From contig OY755042.1 of the NCBI GenBank assembly GCA_963576565.1, positions 17,583,272 through 17,647,271 on the forward strand: 64,000 nucleotides of DNA. The letters run 5' to 3'. The position numbers and the translations under genes were made by a program. This document shows, piece after piece, positions 46,751 through 58,604 of the stretch. A model generated the notes under the pieces. It had not been told where the DNA came from and made no database searches. It saw only the letters and a list, made by a program, of their open reading frames with translations. Each line of letters begins with the position of its first letter. Position 1 is the first letter of the stretch. The stretch comes from Aspidapion aeneum (taxonomy: Eukaryota > Arthropoda > Insecta > Coleoptera > Brentidae).

Positions 46751-47224
46751 GATTAGTTTGGCAGCTCTTGAAAGGACGTTGTAATGTTTTTAAAATCACA
46801 TATTCTTACACTTTTAAGCTGTTGAGTCGGCTAGACCGTGATAACAGCAGTGCAAAAAATCAATTTTATTCATAGGATGTGGGAGCCTAATTTAACGCGA
46901 TAATAATAAACGAAAAATGTAGTAGTGAGTAACGAAATTATACACCACACCCAAACTAGGCAAATAAATATTTTTAAGCCTACCAAAAACAAAGCAGTAA
47001 AATTCATTTGACGCGGCTTCTAGATGCCGGAGCCTGGCTCAAGAGGGATGAAGAGGGATGAAGAGGGAAAGTTTTTTCTATTTTAACTCAACACCTGCTA
47101 AATTAGTTTTTACACTCACGGTATATCGGGCATCGTTTTCCCCGTGATCAAAAGGCACTCAATTCAACTTTTGAATTTTTGAAAATAAGCTTTTTAACGA
47201 ATCCATCATTACAAAGGATAAAAA
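46751..47224. other. No gene identified
   Basis: Contains a small direct repeat, GAGGGATGAAGAGGGATGAA, near 47044. Confidence 0.4.
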
Positions 47225-47480
47225 AGATTCGTCTAAGATCATAAATGATATTTTCCTTTATGCTTTTGTCCGGTTTTAAAAAAGACGTTCTACAAAGCTT
47301 CGATTTTTATGTCAGCTAATTATTATCAAATCTGTTTTGACCGCGGACGATTATGCTTATGTTTTGTTTTGATAAATCACGTTTTCGAAAATGTCTGGTT
47401 ATTAATAATTCCGTTTTTGACATTCAAGTGTCACACCATTTTCCTTTGTGATTTTTTCTTTTGTCCTTTATGATTAGTGT
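47225..47480 (+). repeat. Single arm related to the fold-back at 17437-18035
   Basis: Shares TTTTGATAAATCACGTTTTC-type text, CGGTTAT/TGGTTAT plus AATAATT, and TCCTTTATGATTAGT with the right arm there. Confidence 0.5.
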
Positions 47481-47608
47481 AGGAACCACTTTTGACCAAT
47501 AAAGGACATCCATACTGCCGTCCTTAAACAAAGTCATATTCTCTTTTTCCCACCCATTGTCAGTTACACAACATTAATTTAACTTATATTTTAGGTACTT
47601 ATATTAGC

Positions 47609-47853
47609 TTAGTGCCCTCCATGTCCACCTTTTAACCCCATTACCGCAGCAAACAACGCAAAGAAGAACCCTGCTAATCCTGTGGCTCCTACGAGCAATA
47701 TGAGTCCCCCAATCATTACTGGGATTAGTGTAAAAAATTTTAGCTTATAAGCAAGAAGTAATGGCAGCAGATACTTTTGATATTTTTTCTTAACTTTAAA
47801 GCCTCCTCCTCCTCCTCCTTTTCCACGTGGATCTTCGGTTAGATCTTCAAGAT
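47609..47853 (-). CDS. Osiris-like gene B exon 2 (hydrophobic core)
   Basis: The acceptor TTGTTTTCAG precedes ATCTTGAAG. It codes for DLEDLTEDPRGKG, a six-Gly run, a basic KVKKKYQKY and about 45 hydrophobic residues, ending GLKGGHGGH and TAA. Strongest evidence for gene B. Confidence 0.85.
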
Positions 47854-50800
47854 CTGAAAACAATTAAAAATGAAATTATTATTGTTCAACAAAAATACGC
47901 AATGGTGGAAATGATGGTCACTATAAATTAGCTATATTAAAATTAGTAAGTACGATCAGCTTTTCAGTAAGTATCTGCCTACTGCGGACATTTCCTGATT
48001 TAAAATGAGTACACATAATCAAAAGGGGTTGCACTGCTTCTTCTCTTTGCTATTCTACCAGATATGTGTAATCAAATATGGCATCAAGAGACCATTTTTA
48101 TGAATGAATAGAATAATTTGCTTCAAAAAGGAATGGAACCAAACCTCAAAATTTTTGTAGTATTTTCTTGGGTATAGGGCGTAATAAAAGAAAAACCGAT
48201 TTTTCTTGTGGCAACGTTTCGTTCCTGCAGTGAAACTTTTTCAAGCCCTAGGAAAACAGAGAAATTAGTTAGGTGTAATTATTTTACAAAAATAATTACT
48301 TAATATAAAATGATTATTACTTACTCAGAAGGTCAGTTTATAATTATTGATGTTGTAAAAAAGGGATTTCAGCATTCATATTAGATTGTAAAAATAGTTT
48401 CATTTTTAGCTCTAATTAAGCACTGGCAAAATTAAAATTATTTATTTGCGTTTGTTTTTGGTGTTTTGAAACCAGAAAAATTGAGGTTAAATAATCCTAT
48501 TTATTGTTTGTTATAAGGTTGCGTTCATGAATTGGTTCTAATTTTAACAATAAATCTGTTAACAATTTATTTTTCTATTTTATTTTTAGTTGTAAAACTT
48601 TATTGTTTTTATCTTATAGAATGTGAAAAACCTTGTACATAACAACAATAATTATGATATTTGAGACAAAACAATTAGAACAAACATTTAAAATTATTAG
48701 GATAAAATACAAATATTATAACATACATTTTTAAGTAAGAAAAAGACTAAAAAATTGTAAAGCATTTTATTACTAATATATAGAGTTATGTATTAAATTA
48801 AGTTTACAATCACAGGCAGTGGAGTAGGTATAAGAACTTAAGTATACTATAACTAGCCTTTTGAATACCTGTAGGTAGTACACTAAGTTCTTTGTTGTTT
48901 AGGATATTACTGTATATAGCAAGGGCGGTTCTGAAGCGAAATTCTGGGGGCTAGAATACAGAAACGAAACGTTGCCACAAGAAAAATTGGTTTTTCTTTT
49001 GTTACTCCCTATGACCAAGAAAAAGCTACAAAAATTATTTCACAAGGGAACGAAAATTTTTTAATCTGTTTATTATTATACACTAATATAATTTATACAC
49101 CTACACTAAAAGAGAACAGATGCCTTAATATAAGTATAGACTAAGCTTCAAATTAAAATATTTAGAACATAGGTCAAGTGACATCTTAAATCAGGACTCA
49201 GTATCTAGATAATATTTACTTATTTAATTTGTAATTTTTTATTCTAAAATATTAGAGCTTTAAGCCATTATTTTGCATTTTAAAGAAAAATAAAAACTTT
49301 ATATCATATAAGTATTTTCATAGAATGAGGTCACGTAAAATCTACAAAATTATGATAAGAACCCATCGAATTCATTTGGAATTTTTCAGAGGAAAGTTAT
49401 AAATTGAAAATATTCCAGGTAAATTGCAAGACCCCTTTTTAACATGGCACAACAATGATTTCAAAAAAGTTGGTAATATAACATGTTCGTTTTAATATTT
49501 TTTATATGTTTTTTTTATGATTTTGTTTTTATAAATAGTACTAATTGTTCAAAAGATAATTAACGATAATTTTATAAAAGTGCTCTAATTTCACATTGAT
49601 TGACTATGTTCCACAAAATTTGTAAAATAAACATTTTCTTAATTGTAGCCTGGCATGAGGATGGGAGCTATCCCGAAACCGGTCGCCGCAATTAGATAAA
49701 CAGACTGTGGGAAAATAAAGACGTTATAAAAAATTTGCTTATTACTAAGTTTAATAAGGTAAACACTTGAATGATTTTAAATTATTATTTTTGCTTGTTA
49801 ACAAATTGTTATGGGATACTTAATTTGCGGTTGCTTTTTCTAAGTGTTAGCATTGTTATAATAACAAACGTCTTTTTTATGGTTTTTGGTTTCAAAATAA
49901 AAATAAATAATTTAAAGAAAATATTTTTTAAACTATCTGTTAAGAACAGAATTTGACTTGATCTTAATTAAACACGACCAGTTTAGGTTAGATTTCATTA
50001 TTTAATCGCTCACTTGTTTACATCAGATTATGGACGTACCCAGGGAGGCTGTGGCCCGGCCCCCCCCTAAAATAGGATAAAATCAAACATATATGTCATA
50101 TTTATATATCTTTGATAAAATACGATATCATGAAGCTTCGAGCCCCCCCCACAAAGTATATTTCTGGGTGCGTCACTGCAGACTATAGTGTTTTTTTTTA
50201 CAAAAGGTATTTCTAATAAAAATATAAAAACGTTTCTTATAAAAGGCATACATTATTTAGATAAGACAGTATCCCTAAAAAAGTAATTAAACATTAAATA
50301 AATATAAAAAGGGCAAATACCCCTTGTATAGGGTAAAGTCGATAAAGATGCATTTTAAATTGGCTTACTTTTTTGGGTTTTTAAAATCGAAATATAAAAT
50401 AAAATGGGAGTAAATTGGGAAAATGTCGAAGATTCCGCGCAAGAGGCAAATCAATATAAAAAAGGGCGTTTTTTTTAAAATTGAACATCAAAACTATTTG
50501 TTTGGAGATGGTCGATATGGCTATCATTTTATAGTTTCTCCAAAATGCAGATTTCAAAAAAACATTTGACCTGACCTTAAAAAAAGAGGATACATATAAA
50601 AAAACGACTCTTAACTATTTCATTTCTAAAAATTACAGTTATTCAAGTAGCAAATTAAAATGTTACTTAAACTATTGCTAAATTATGTCAAAATCAGCTA
50701 ATGGTACTTTGTATAACCAAGTAAAAATTATACAGTGAAACCTCTCCTTGCGGACACCTTTATTAAGCGGACACTCCTTTTAGGCGGACAACTTTGTTGG

Positions 50801-53800
50801 AACCAAGCTTTTGCCTATGTCTTTACATGTAAAATTCCCTCCTATAACCGGACACTCTAATAACCGGACGCGGACAATTTTTTTGGGTTAAAAATTCTGA
50901 AACCTCCCTTAACCGGACGCGAACCTCTGAAAACGGGACGGAGCGCTGCATGACATGGGCATAAATATTATGTAGTATGTTGGCAACAAGGCACTCTGCA
51001 GCCGGGGAATTACCTCTTTCCGTTTTAATGCGGAAACGAAATACATCTGTCGTATTTACAACATTATTTGATTCCACGGGACTGCTGTGTTTATTGTTCA
51101 GTTGGGTAATAATAGATCTCTTTGAAATGGCGCCTAGTCAAAAACTTCTTATTTTCTGTGGGAAAATGGAAATTGTTAACGTTTAATGGAAGGAACATCT
51201 ACCAACACGAAAGATCGCCGAAAATTTTAATGTCGGAAAATCTCAGGCAGCGAAAATTGTTAATAAATATATATCAAAATTTCGCAGTTACCTCTCTTAA
51301 GCGGACACCTCCAATAAGCGGACAAAATCGACGGAACCGTGAGTGTCCACTCATGGGAGGTTTCACTGTATATCGTTAAAATGTTATTTGTACAGAGCCT
51401 AGGTATATTTCGCCTTTTAGAAGCAATATAGAGGCATTAGCATTTTTGACTGGGGTATAATTCGAAAACTAAGCGCCATCAGCAAAAATTTTATTTAAAC
51501 TATTTTAGGTAAAGGTTATTCTTTTTAAAATATTTAATGTGGGTTTCTTCAGTTTGAGTTTTTCTGTACTATTATTTCAAATAAAAAATAAATAAAATTG
51601 GTTTAGGCCAATCAAAGACTTTTTGTGATAGATTGTCTTTTAAAATCAGCAATTACCTACAAAATGTCATGCTGCTACAAAATTCGAAAAAATTAAAATT
51701 GTAACAATTTTTATTAATCAACCGCCATATTTGAATCCGTTGGAAATAAATATTTTTTTTAATTTCCAGTTTTTTTACTCTACCATGTTATCATCTGTGC
51801 CAAATTTGGTAATTCTTGATTTTTTTTTTTTTTTTTATTTGTCAAACACACTGTGTTTTTTTTTTATTACAATCTAGTCAGTAAGACTAATTAGCAATTT
51901 TGTTTTAACTTAATTTACTAGAAAAGTCAGATTTAAACTTAGGGTTCACTCAACAGTTCTCCCCGCTTTGTTTAGTCTGTAACTCACAATTGTGTTGTGT
52001 TTATAGCATTATTTTGTTTTATGTGTAATTCACTTAGTTTACTAGCTCAAACGGCTTCACTCTTTTTAGTCGTCGAACTAGCATAGTATTGTCTAGAAGC
52101 TGAATTGCTTCCACATTCACATGCCGATGGAGTCTATCTTCATGGCTTTTTGCGTACTTTTTTATAGTCTCTGCTACAGTTTCGATTTTTAGATCTAGAT
52201 GAAGGTCACTATTTCGAACGTACCAAGGTGCATTCACAATGTTTCTTAATACTTTATTTTGAAATCTCTGTACAACTAGAATGTTACTCTCTTTAGCACA
52301 ACCCCATAGTTGAATACCATATGTCCATACTGGTTTCAGTATTTGTCTATAAAGCAGTAACTTATTATGAATTGTTAAATTGGACTTCCTTTCAATTAGC
52401 CAGTTCATTTTTCTATACCTTATCTCAAGTTCTTCTTTTTTTTTCTTAACATGTGCTTTCCAGCGCAATTTGGTATCAAGTGTCATACCTATTGGTAATT
52501 CTTGATGTGGCAGTTTTTTGTCAAAAGGACCGGATTATTCTAGAGGGTTAAGATGTTTTAGACTATACATACTTTAAGGTACATTTAAATTTGCTGCTGT
52601 AAACCCTCGAAGTACTGGACTGTTTAGAAATAAAATAGTTTCAAGTCGCTTTTTTTTTAATAAATCCTATTTTTTAAAGGTCAGCTCAGGACCTTGACAA
52701 TATTTTGTTATGAAATCTAAATACCCGAAAACACAAAAAACTAACAGTTCTTTGTGTAATATTTCAAGAAAAAATACTGATTATCAACCTACCCCCCACT
52801 CAAGTTTGCCAAGCGCCACTTGGAATGGCGTTCTGCGGTTCAGATTTACCCTTTAGGTCCAGGGAATAATTATGCAAAGTTTGTTACAAACACGCCACTT
52901 TTCTTTGAAATAGCGCTCTAAGCTTAAGGACTAATAGGGACTTATTGGAATAAAACCTGACTTTATTTTAGAGTCGACTTTATTCTGACACATTCACACA
53001 GAAAACTAAGAGCTGACCTCTCAAAATTAACATTTCGAAGCCAAATTTAATAATACAGTCGCTAACTTCCACTTAATAAATACCGACACTAATAAATCCG
53101 GTTTTTAAATACACAAAGGCCGAATTTTAAAGCAAAGCAGCTGGTTTTTATATGTAAATCTGTCACCGTAGGGTCGATTTTAAAATAAGGTCAGGTTTTA
53201 TTCCAATAAGTGTCTATTATCATTTAAAACCAAAGTTATTTCTAAAAAACCTAAAGTTCCGGCTATATCGATGACGCTAAATCCACGATAAATGCGTGCG
53301 AAAAAAACATTTGAGTATCAGTCAAGAGTAAGTAACAGCAATAAGGATACGTGATAGACCAAGAAAAATCTAAAAAAGTAGAAGCTGTGAAACTAGTTAC
53401 CATATTAAGCGAATTATCAAAAAAGGTGCAAAGCTAACGTTATACACCCTAGAAAAACCATAAAATCTGTGAGTAGAACTTATAATAAAACTTACCCCTC
53501 GAACTGATAGGTATCCCCGTCCTTAAAGAAAATGTAGCCACCGTAGGTACCATAGTCCACTTGCCCTCCCATGCGGAGACTGGTGGGGCATCATGTGTTT
53601 TATTGTCAATCTTTTCACTCCCACTTCTAAACGCATAATGCACATTTTCTTCACCAATTTCATGATTTAACACATTTTCTTTCAATTGTACCTGTTGTTG
53701 TTTGATTTCATTATTTTGTGAATGATCATTACCAGTTCCTTTAATTTTCGCTAAGTGATTTTGCAAAATTCTTGCACTTATTTTATTATTTATGTTATTT

Positions 53801-53868
53801 TTTTCATTTTTACAAAAACATCCGTCCAAACATGTAAACACTATTAACACTATAACTTTAGAGTTCAT
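47609..53868 (-). CDS. Osiris-like protein (DUF1676), gene B, two exons
   Basis: Exon 1 is 53868-53496 and exon 2 is 47853-47609, separated by a 5.6-kb intron. The donor GTAAGT follows TCGAGGG (phase 1) and the acceptor is TTTTCAG, so the junction restores an Asp codon and the product is 205 aa. It has a signal peptide (MNSKVIVLIVFTCLDGCFC), a long polar Asn/Lys/Gln-rich segment, VPTVATFSLRTGIPISS, DLEDLTEDPRGKG, a Gly run and KVKKKYQ, then a hydrophobic core (about 152-197, LLPLLLAYKLKFFTLIPVMI...) and a short GGHGGH end. The core, basic linker and phase-1 intron match genes A and C. Unusually, no AQXLAY tail follows. An extra small exon cannot be excluded. Membrane or secretory location is inferred from the family. 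Confidence 0.8.
48125..48255 (-). mobile_element. Penelope-type motif relic, inverted pair, minus member
   Basis: On the minus strand CTTGAAAAAGTTTCACTGCA, then GAACGAAACGTTGCCACAAG, like the 3' motif of the intact element. GGTTTTTCTTTTATTACGCC follows, which is shared with the plus copy at 48935. Confidence 0.5.
48935..49050 (+). mobile_element. Penelope-type motif relic, inverted pair, plus member
   Basis: Shares AACGAAACGTTGCCACAAGA and GGTTTTTCTTTTGTTAC with 48125-48255 in opposite orientation. The pair encloses about 680 bp without coding content, in gene B's intron. Confidence 0.5.
49630..49735 (+). mobile_element. Penelope-type motif relic
   Basis: GGATGGGAGCTATCCCGAAA, then CCGGTCGCC and AAAATAAAG: a short hairpin followed by CGAAACCGGTC and a poly(A)-signal-like word, a pattern seen after the endonuclease in many Penelope-like elements. 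No coding part is attached. Confidence 0.4.
50033..50174. mobile_element. G/C-ended MITE
   Basis: Ends GGACGTACCCAGGG and TTTCTGGGTGCGTC are inverted, with C-rich subterminal runs. Same group as 21707-21844. Confidence 0.6.
50733..51368. mobile_element. Tigger/pogo-type DNA transposon remnant, 636 bp
   Basis: Starts CAGTGAAACCTCTCCTTGCG and ends GGGAGGTTTCACTG, with TA on both sides (50731-50732, 51369-51370). Both are signatures of Tigger/pogo. Subterminal CGGACA words repeat at each end. Inside, 51165-51290 (plus) reads as a broken helix-turn-helix, RKIAENFNVGKSQAAKIVNK, matching the N-terminal DNA-binding part of this transposase. The DDE core is deleted. Confidence 0.8.
51821..52491 (-). 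mobile_element. Jockey-type LINE, 5'-truncated, with target duplication
   Basis: In minus orientation: truncated 5' end at 52491, C-terminal reverse transcriptase coding to 52034, a 3' UTR, and a poly(A) tail seen as a T run from 51821. A 15-bp direct repeat, TTGGTAATTCTTGAT, flanks it at 51806-51820 and 52492-52506. This is the mark of target-primed insertion. It lies in gene B's intron. Confidence 0.9.
52034..52491 (-). pseudogene. C-terminal end of a jockey reverse transcriptase
   Basis: 150 codons from MTLDTKLRWKAHV, through the conserved LYRQILKPVWTYGIQLWGCA and VQRFQNKVLRNIVNAPWYVRN to a natural stop. These are the typical end segments of jockey ORF2. The open frame is undamaged but the catalytic domain is absent because of 5' truncation, so it cannot move itself. 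Confidence 0.9.
52937..53214. mobile_element. TA-flanked MITE (GGGACTTATTG), copy 2
   Basis: TIRs of about 45 bp: GGGACTTATTGGAATAAAAC at the left and the inverse GTTTTATTCCAATAAGTGTC at the right, with TA on both sides. The TA site suggests a Tc1/mariner-type mover. Confidence 0.7.
53496..53868 (-). CDS. Osiris-like gene B exon 1
   Basis: ATG at 53868-53866. It codes for the signal peptide and the polar N-terminal half (124 codons plus one base). The open frame runs past the GTAAGT donor for some codons, which is intronic. The cysteine pair typical of the family is not evident outside the signal region. Confidence 0.78.
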
Positions 53869-53899
53869 TTTGATAAAACACTTAAAATAGCATTAAAAC

Positions 53900-55099
53900 C
53901 GCGTCATAAAAAACAGTCGTATAGCCGGTCCCAAATTCATAATAAAATATAAATTTTGTGCGTTACCGCTCTTTTAAAAAACTGTAATTAACAAAGCGGT
54001 AAAAAGCAAATTTGAATCCCACCACGGTTGGTTTACGGGCACTAAGAATAACTCAAGCTGACCAACTTCGCCAACTGAATTCAATTGACAGCAACAGTCT
54101 TTTGTCAGTACGTCTATTTGCTTAGCCAACTGTTCTAATGTTTAGTATTATCTAGCTTTACGCATGAATTCATTTAATAAAGAACTCAAGAAGTATAATT
54201 TTTGCGGGACAACAGACAGTGGTGTAGGAAAATTAAAAAAAAAAACAGAATTAGACCGCAATGTGAAAAACAAGATTGATAGATAAAGTTTTCTTTGCAC
54301 ACCTTGCAGCTGTTTGGGTGTGTCAAGCTAATAATAGAGCATAAGAAGTAAACAACTGAAGCTATTAAAAAGCTATTAAAGATATTGTTAAGGAAAAGAC
54401 ACAATATCTCGAATTAAAATGAGCTACTTAAACACATAAATTGCATTAACCTAGTTAATGAAGTGGTGTGCGTGTAGGACTATATTTGGCTACTAAGTAT
54501 CTATTATAAACGCTGTTGACAGAAATAAGTTTACACGGTTCATATTTATCAGCTTCAATCTGTTGAATTCCTGATATTTTAAAGATTTATATTGTGCCCA
54601 GAATAATAAGAGCTACATACCTCAACCAATTATAATTTTCTGAAATTCGCCTAGTTTTTTCAAACTTTCAGTTTATACTCAATGGTGTTTCTTAACGAAT
54701 CATTACATACTTGCAATCACATAATTTGCTTAACTTAAATGATAAAATATTTTTAACTGTGACAGTAAAATTATTTACAGGACTTTTTAAATTTAAGTGT
54801 CTATTTGTTCTTCATATTTGATTTTTATTAAAATTGAATTTTTTAAAAATATAACTTCAATTGCAATTATCAACTGCAAAAAGGTTGACTTTCGGCATTT
54901 ACTTTATACTTAAGTGGTATCTCGCTAAAGACGTCAGCTTTAAAACTGGTTCAATGAAGAAGAACGACTATTATTAAGGACCTTTCGCTGACATAAATAT
55001 TTAATAATATTTACTTAATTTTGCACCTGCTTCCAATTTCTCTGCTTTTAGATACTAATATAAATGCTCAATAATTTTTTTTATAAATGCAATAGCAAT
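53900..55099. other. Upstream of gene B, no gene identified
   Basis: AT-rich. A weak TATA-like word upstream of gene B (around 53945) could serve its promoter, but spacing is not convincing. Confidence 0.4.
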
Positions 55100-55179
55100 G
55101 TTTGCAGTGTCTTAACCAATCACTAGTAAAAAATAAATGTTGGGTGGTACTTTGGTTGGTTGGAACTAATCTTAAGAGA

Positions 55180-55480
55180 ATAACTTTAAGAAGAGAAAAC
55201 TGATTACGAAAACTCGCCGAGGATGCCCAAAAAGCAATTAGATTGGGTTGGGCCAGGACAGACGGTTTTAAGCGAATATACAACCAAATTCATACCATAC
55301 TTCCTTTATTCTCTAGACCTGGCCCAGTGCGACTGCTTTTCAATTTCAACCTTTAAGAAAAAGCACCCTGGTCTCTACTCGACGATTTATAAGCGAGAAT
55401 AAAGTACTGACGAGAAAATCTAAGAATTTTTCGAGTACCGACAAAGTTTTGGAAAGATGGGCTTATCGAATGAACGATTA
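55180..55480 (+). pseudogene. Mariner-type transposase C-terminal relic
   Basis: A broken frame gives GQTVLSEYTTKFIPYFLYSL and then DLAQCDCFSISTFKKK, which parallels the PYSPDLAPCDFFLFPKLKK region holding the third catalytic Asp of mariner. The frame stops soon after. An opposite-strand frame at 55068-55283 is a shadow. Confidence 0.5.
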
Positions 55481-56439
55481 GAGTTTGTTTATAGTGAAAA
55501 ACTTATTAAAAAATTTTTTTTTGTAAGAGTGTTTAAGTTTTTATAGGTTCTCTTTAAGAACGTTTAAATGTTGCAGAGACACACTTATTGACTAGGAACG
55601 GCAAACAAAGTATCACTGATATAAATACGAGATTACTCCGGTTATGTGGATAAAGAAAGAACCAGCTTGATAGAGAAATAGCCTGTGTCGATTTAGTCGG
55701 TTTGCATTCATCATTGCAGATACATCAACTTCAGCATAGATGAAAAATACCTTTCAGTGATACTGGAGAAGGTTTGTTCATTCTGTAAAATGCTGTAAGA
55801 AAAGAGACAGGAGACTCATATGACTTACCTACAGGAGACACGTTGGCGTTTATACGGGCCACTGTCAACTAAAATTACCATTACAAAAAATGGGATTAAC
55901 GAAAGTTACTCTGTACAGAGAAATACGAGACATTTCGAAATGTTTAAATGTGTGGTTTAAGCACAACCGCATTAAAATATACTTAGAGTACCTCAGATCA
56001 ATTAAGAGGATCTTAAAATAACCTTATTCTCAAGATGACCTCACCCAAACTAGTTGCTGCTCCATTTAAAAGGCTGTACATTCTGTGTTGAGGTTCACTT
56101 AAAGTCAATAGATAGAGGGCTCAAAATGGTTCACGCATGGACTCATCATCAAAAAAATTTCAACATGACCTTTGCAAATTAGTCTATTATATTTGGCAAA
56201 AAAAAAGATTTGTGTCATATCACTGGAGCTTTTTAATTTTTCTGTATTTTTTAGTACCAACAGACTCTGATATGTTTTATTACCGCTTCTATATTTGTTC
56301 ATCAATCTATTTATCCTGGGTTGGTGATGCCGTTAAATATTACTTACTAGAAAAACACAGATGGATGCAGCCAACAGGTGTTGAATGAAAACTTTTATTT
56401 ATTAAAACGATTTGATATCTATATAGATATTAAGTATCA
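55481..56439. other. No gene identified
   Basis: Short frames at 56105-56388 on both strands lack family features. Confidence 0.4.
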
Positions 56440-56590
56440 TAAGAAAAACTTTTCATGTAAAAAAATCCAAGTACGCGAAAATGGCATGCCGTAAAAATAA
56501 TTGAGATAAAAGTAAAGCCAAGTTCTCCAACTCAAATTTCAAAATAAAAGGTTCTTACTAGTTTGGAAATGTTTTTTTTAAACTTTTGAA
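56440..56590 (+). repeat. Hairpin/minisatellite family 1, head fragment
   Basis: Left head arm with GTACGCGAAAATGGCATGCC and AAAAGGTTCTTACTAGTTTG. It stops without core units. Confidence 0.65.
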
Positions 56591-57074
56591 ACAGCCCACA
56601 TAGCACAAAAATCACATCAACGTTAAATTAACGTGAACAAAAATAACAAAGTATTTTTTACTTGAAAACAACCTTATACCATGTAATATTTATTTTGTTC
56701 AATCTACATGCTTAAAGAAAACTTAAAAACAAGGGGAAATCAAGATATAAAAATGTACTTTTTGCTGAAGTTTCTGGTGCTGTGTATATAACGTGTTTTT
56801 TACCCTCGTTATTTTCATGTGCCAAATTCACACTTGAAAAGTCCTCCACAACATGTTCTGAAACGCCACTAGATTAAGACTTCTCAAACCTACTAACTTT
56901 CTGCGTCTTTTTTGGTCACGTTTTTTTAATAACATTTTTTAACTTAAAATAGGCGCGAAAGGAAGTTATTGAAGTTCACTAGTTTAAGACTACAACACTT
57001 TAAGACAATTTTAAAGATGGCGCTCAAGTCAAGACAAAATATCTATATGTCTATCTATATACATTATGTTTTTT
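56591..57074. other. No gene identified
   Basis: Nothing beyond AT-rich DNA. Confidence 0.4.
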
Positions 57075-57800
57075 AGCTCCCACATATACTATACTATAGT
57101 AGTGTGAGCTATGGTGATCCTAATTTTTTCGAGAAAAAAAAAGTTGCTCTGATTTCAAAAATTTTTATATATCTTTGCGTTTCAGATGATTTTGAAACTT
57201 TTTTGTTGCGCCGTCTGTCTGTCTGTATGTCTGTCTGTCTGTCTGTAACGACCAACGAGCATAACTGAAAAACCGCTTGGCCGATTTTAATGAAATTTGG
57301 TACCTAGGCTGGGTCTAGCGTCGAGATGGTCTTATTTAAAAATAAACAAAATCCACCGAACACAAACCAAATAAAAGGGTGGGGGTAGATTTCAAAAATT
57401 AGAGTTTATGTGAAAATATGGCGTGTGTGATATCAAACGAAAGGTAATTGAGTCTGGAGTTAAATAAAATACATTTTAATTTATTTTAAAAAAAGGGTGG
57501 GGGTATATTTCAAAAATTAGAGTTTAAGTGAAAATATGGCGTGTGTGATATCAAACGAAAGGTAATTGAGTCCGAAGTTTAACAAAATACATTTTAGTTT
57601 TTGTTTTTGTTAAGGGTGGGGGTAGATTTTAAAAATTTGAGTTTAAGTCAAAACATGGTTTGTGTGGTATCAAACAAAAGGTAATTTAGTCTGGAGTTGA
57701 ATAAAATATATTTCAGTTTTTAGTTATATTAGCTCACACGTACACTATAACTATAGTACCTAGTGTGAGCTTAGGGGCCCATATATTGGCAGAGTATTTT
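57075..57800 (+). mobile_element. Hairpin/minisatellite family 3 (AGCTCACAC), copy 2
   Basis: Both ends fold: AGCTCCCACATATACTATAC...GTGTGAGCT at 57075-57112 and AGCTCACACGTACACTATAA...GTGTGAGCT at 57731-57771. Inside are a CTGT microsatellite (57206-57246) and three units of about 115-120 bp with GATATCAAACGAAAGGTAAT. Confidence 0.75.
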
Positions 57801-58604
57801 AAAAGCTAAACAAGATTTTTTAACAGTAAACACATTCACAGAATATTAATGTGTCTTTATAAGGTTAATACCAAATGCGTCGTGATCGTAAAGGATCAGG
57901 GATCAGTTCCTTAACAGGTTTTTGGAGTTTAGAGGCCAAAGCACTGCCTGATAGATTTGGTCAAAGTGAAAAATGCCGACAATAGGTGGCGCTGCTGCTG
58001 GTAAAATCTCAAAAATATTCGGTAGAAAAGCCATGCAAGTCGCGTTTTAAAATTCGTGTAGAAAAGGCGTGAATCTAATGTGATTTTAACGTTGATAAAA
58101 ATCACGTGAAACTATCGTAAAAACATTGCTGTTTTAATTTGATAATGGCGTTATTACAACGCAGTTTTTAGCAACGTTATTTTTTATAACGTTAATGAAT
58201 GACCTATTAAGCATGTTTTCATATATGAAATAAACGTTTTTTTCCAGCAACTTTTAAAATCAACGTTTTTTTTTCTCACGCCTTTTTTACGTGTTAAACA
58301 CGTGATTGTGCTATGTGGGAGCGCCTTGAAAGAACATGCAAGTCTATGATTTCTTTGCGCTACCACTGCACTGCACTTATTTTACCATAATTCACTTTAA
58401 GATGGCACGTCTCAGTTGCTTAAATAATAAGAGGTTTGATATGGAAATCGGCTTCTCAAAATGATCGAAACTGCTGTCTTATTAAGTGAGAGTAATAACG
58501 GGGACTTGAAAATATCATTTTTGCATGCAAAACTTTTACGAAACCAAGCATTAAGTGACAATAAAATATTGTCCTCGAAGCAGTCCACTAAACACATAAA
58601 AAAA
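57801..58604. other. No gene identified
   Basis: Several ACGTTA-containing words (CAACGTT, AACGTTA) between 58080 and 58270 suggest a small degenerate inverted repeat. Confidence 0.35.
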
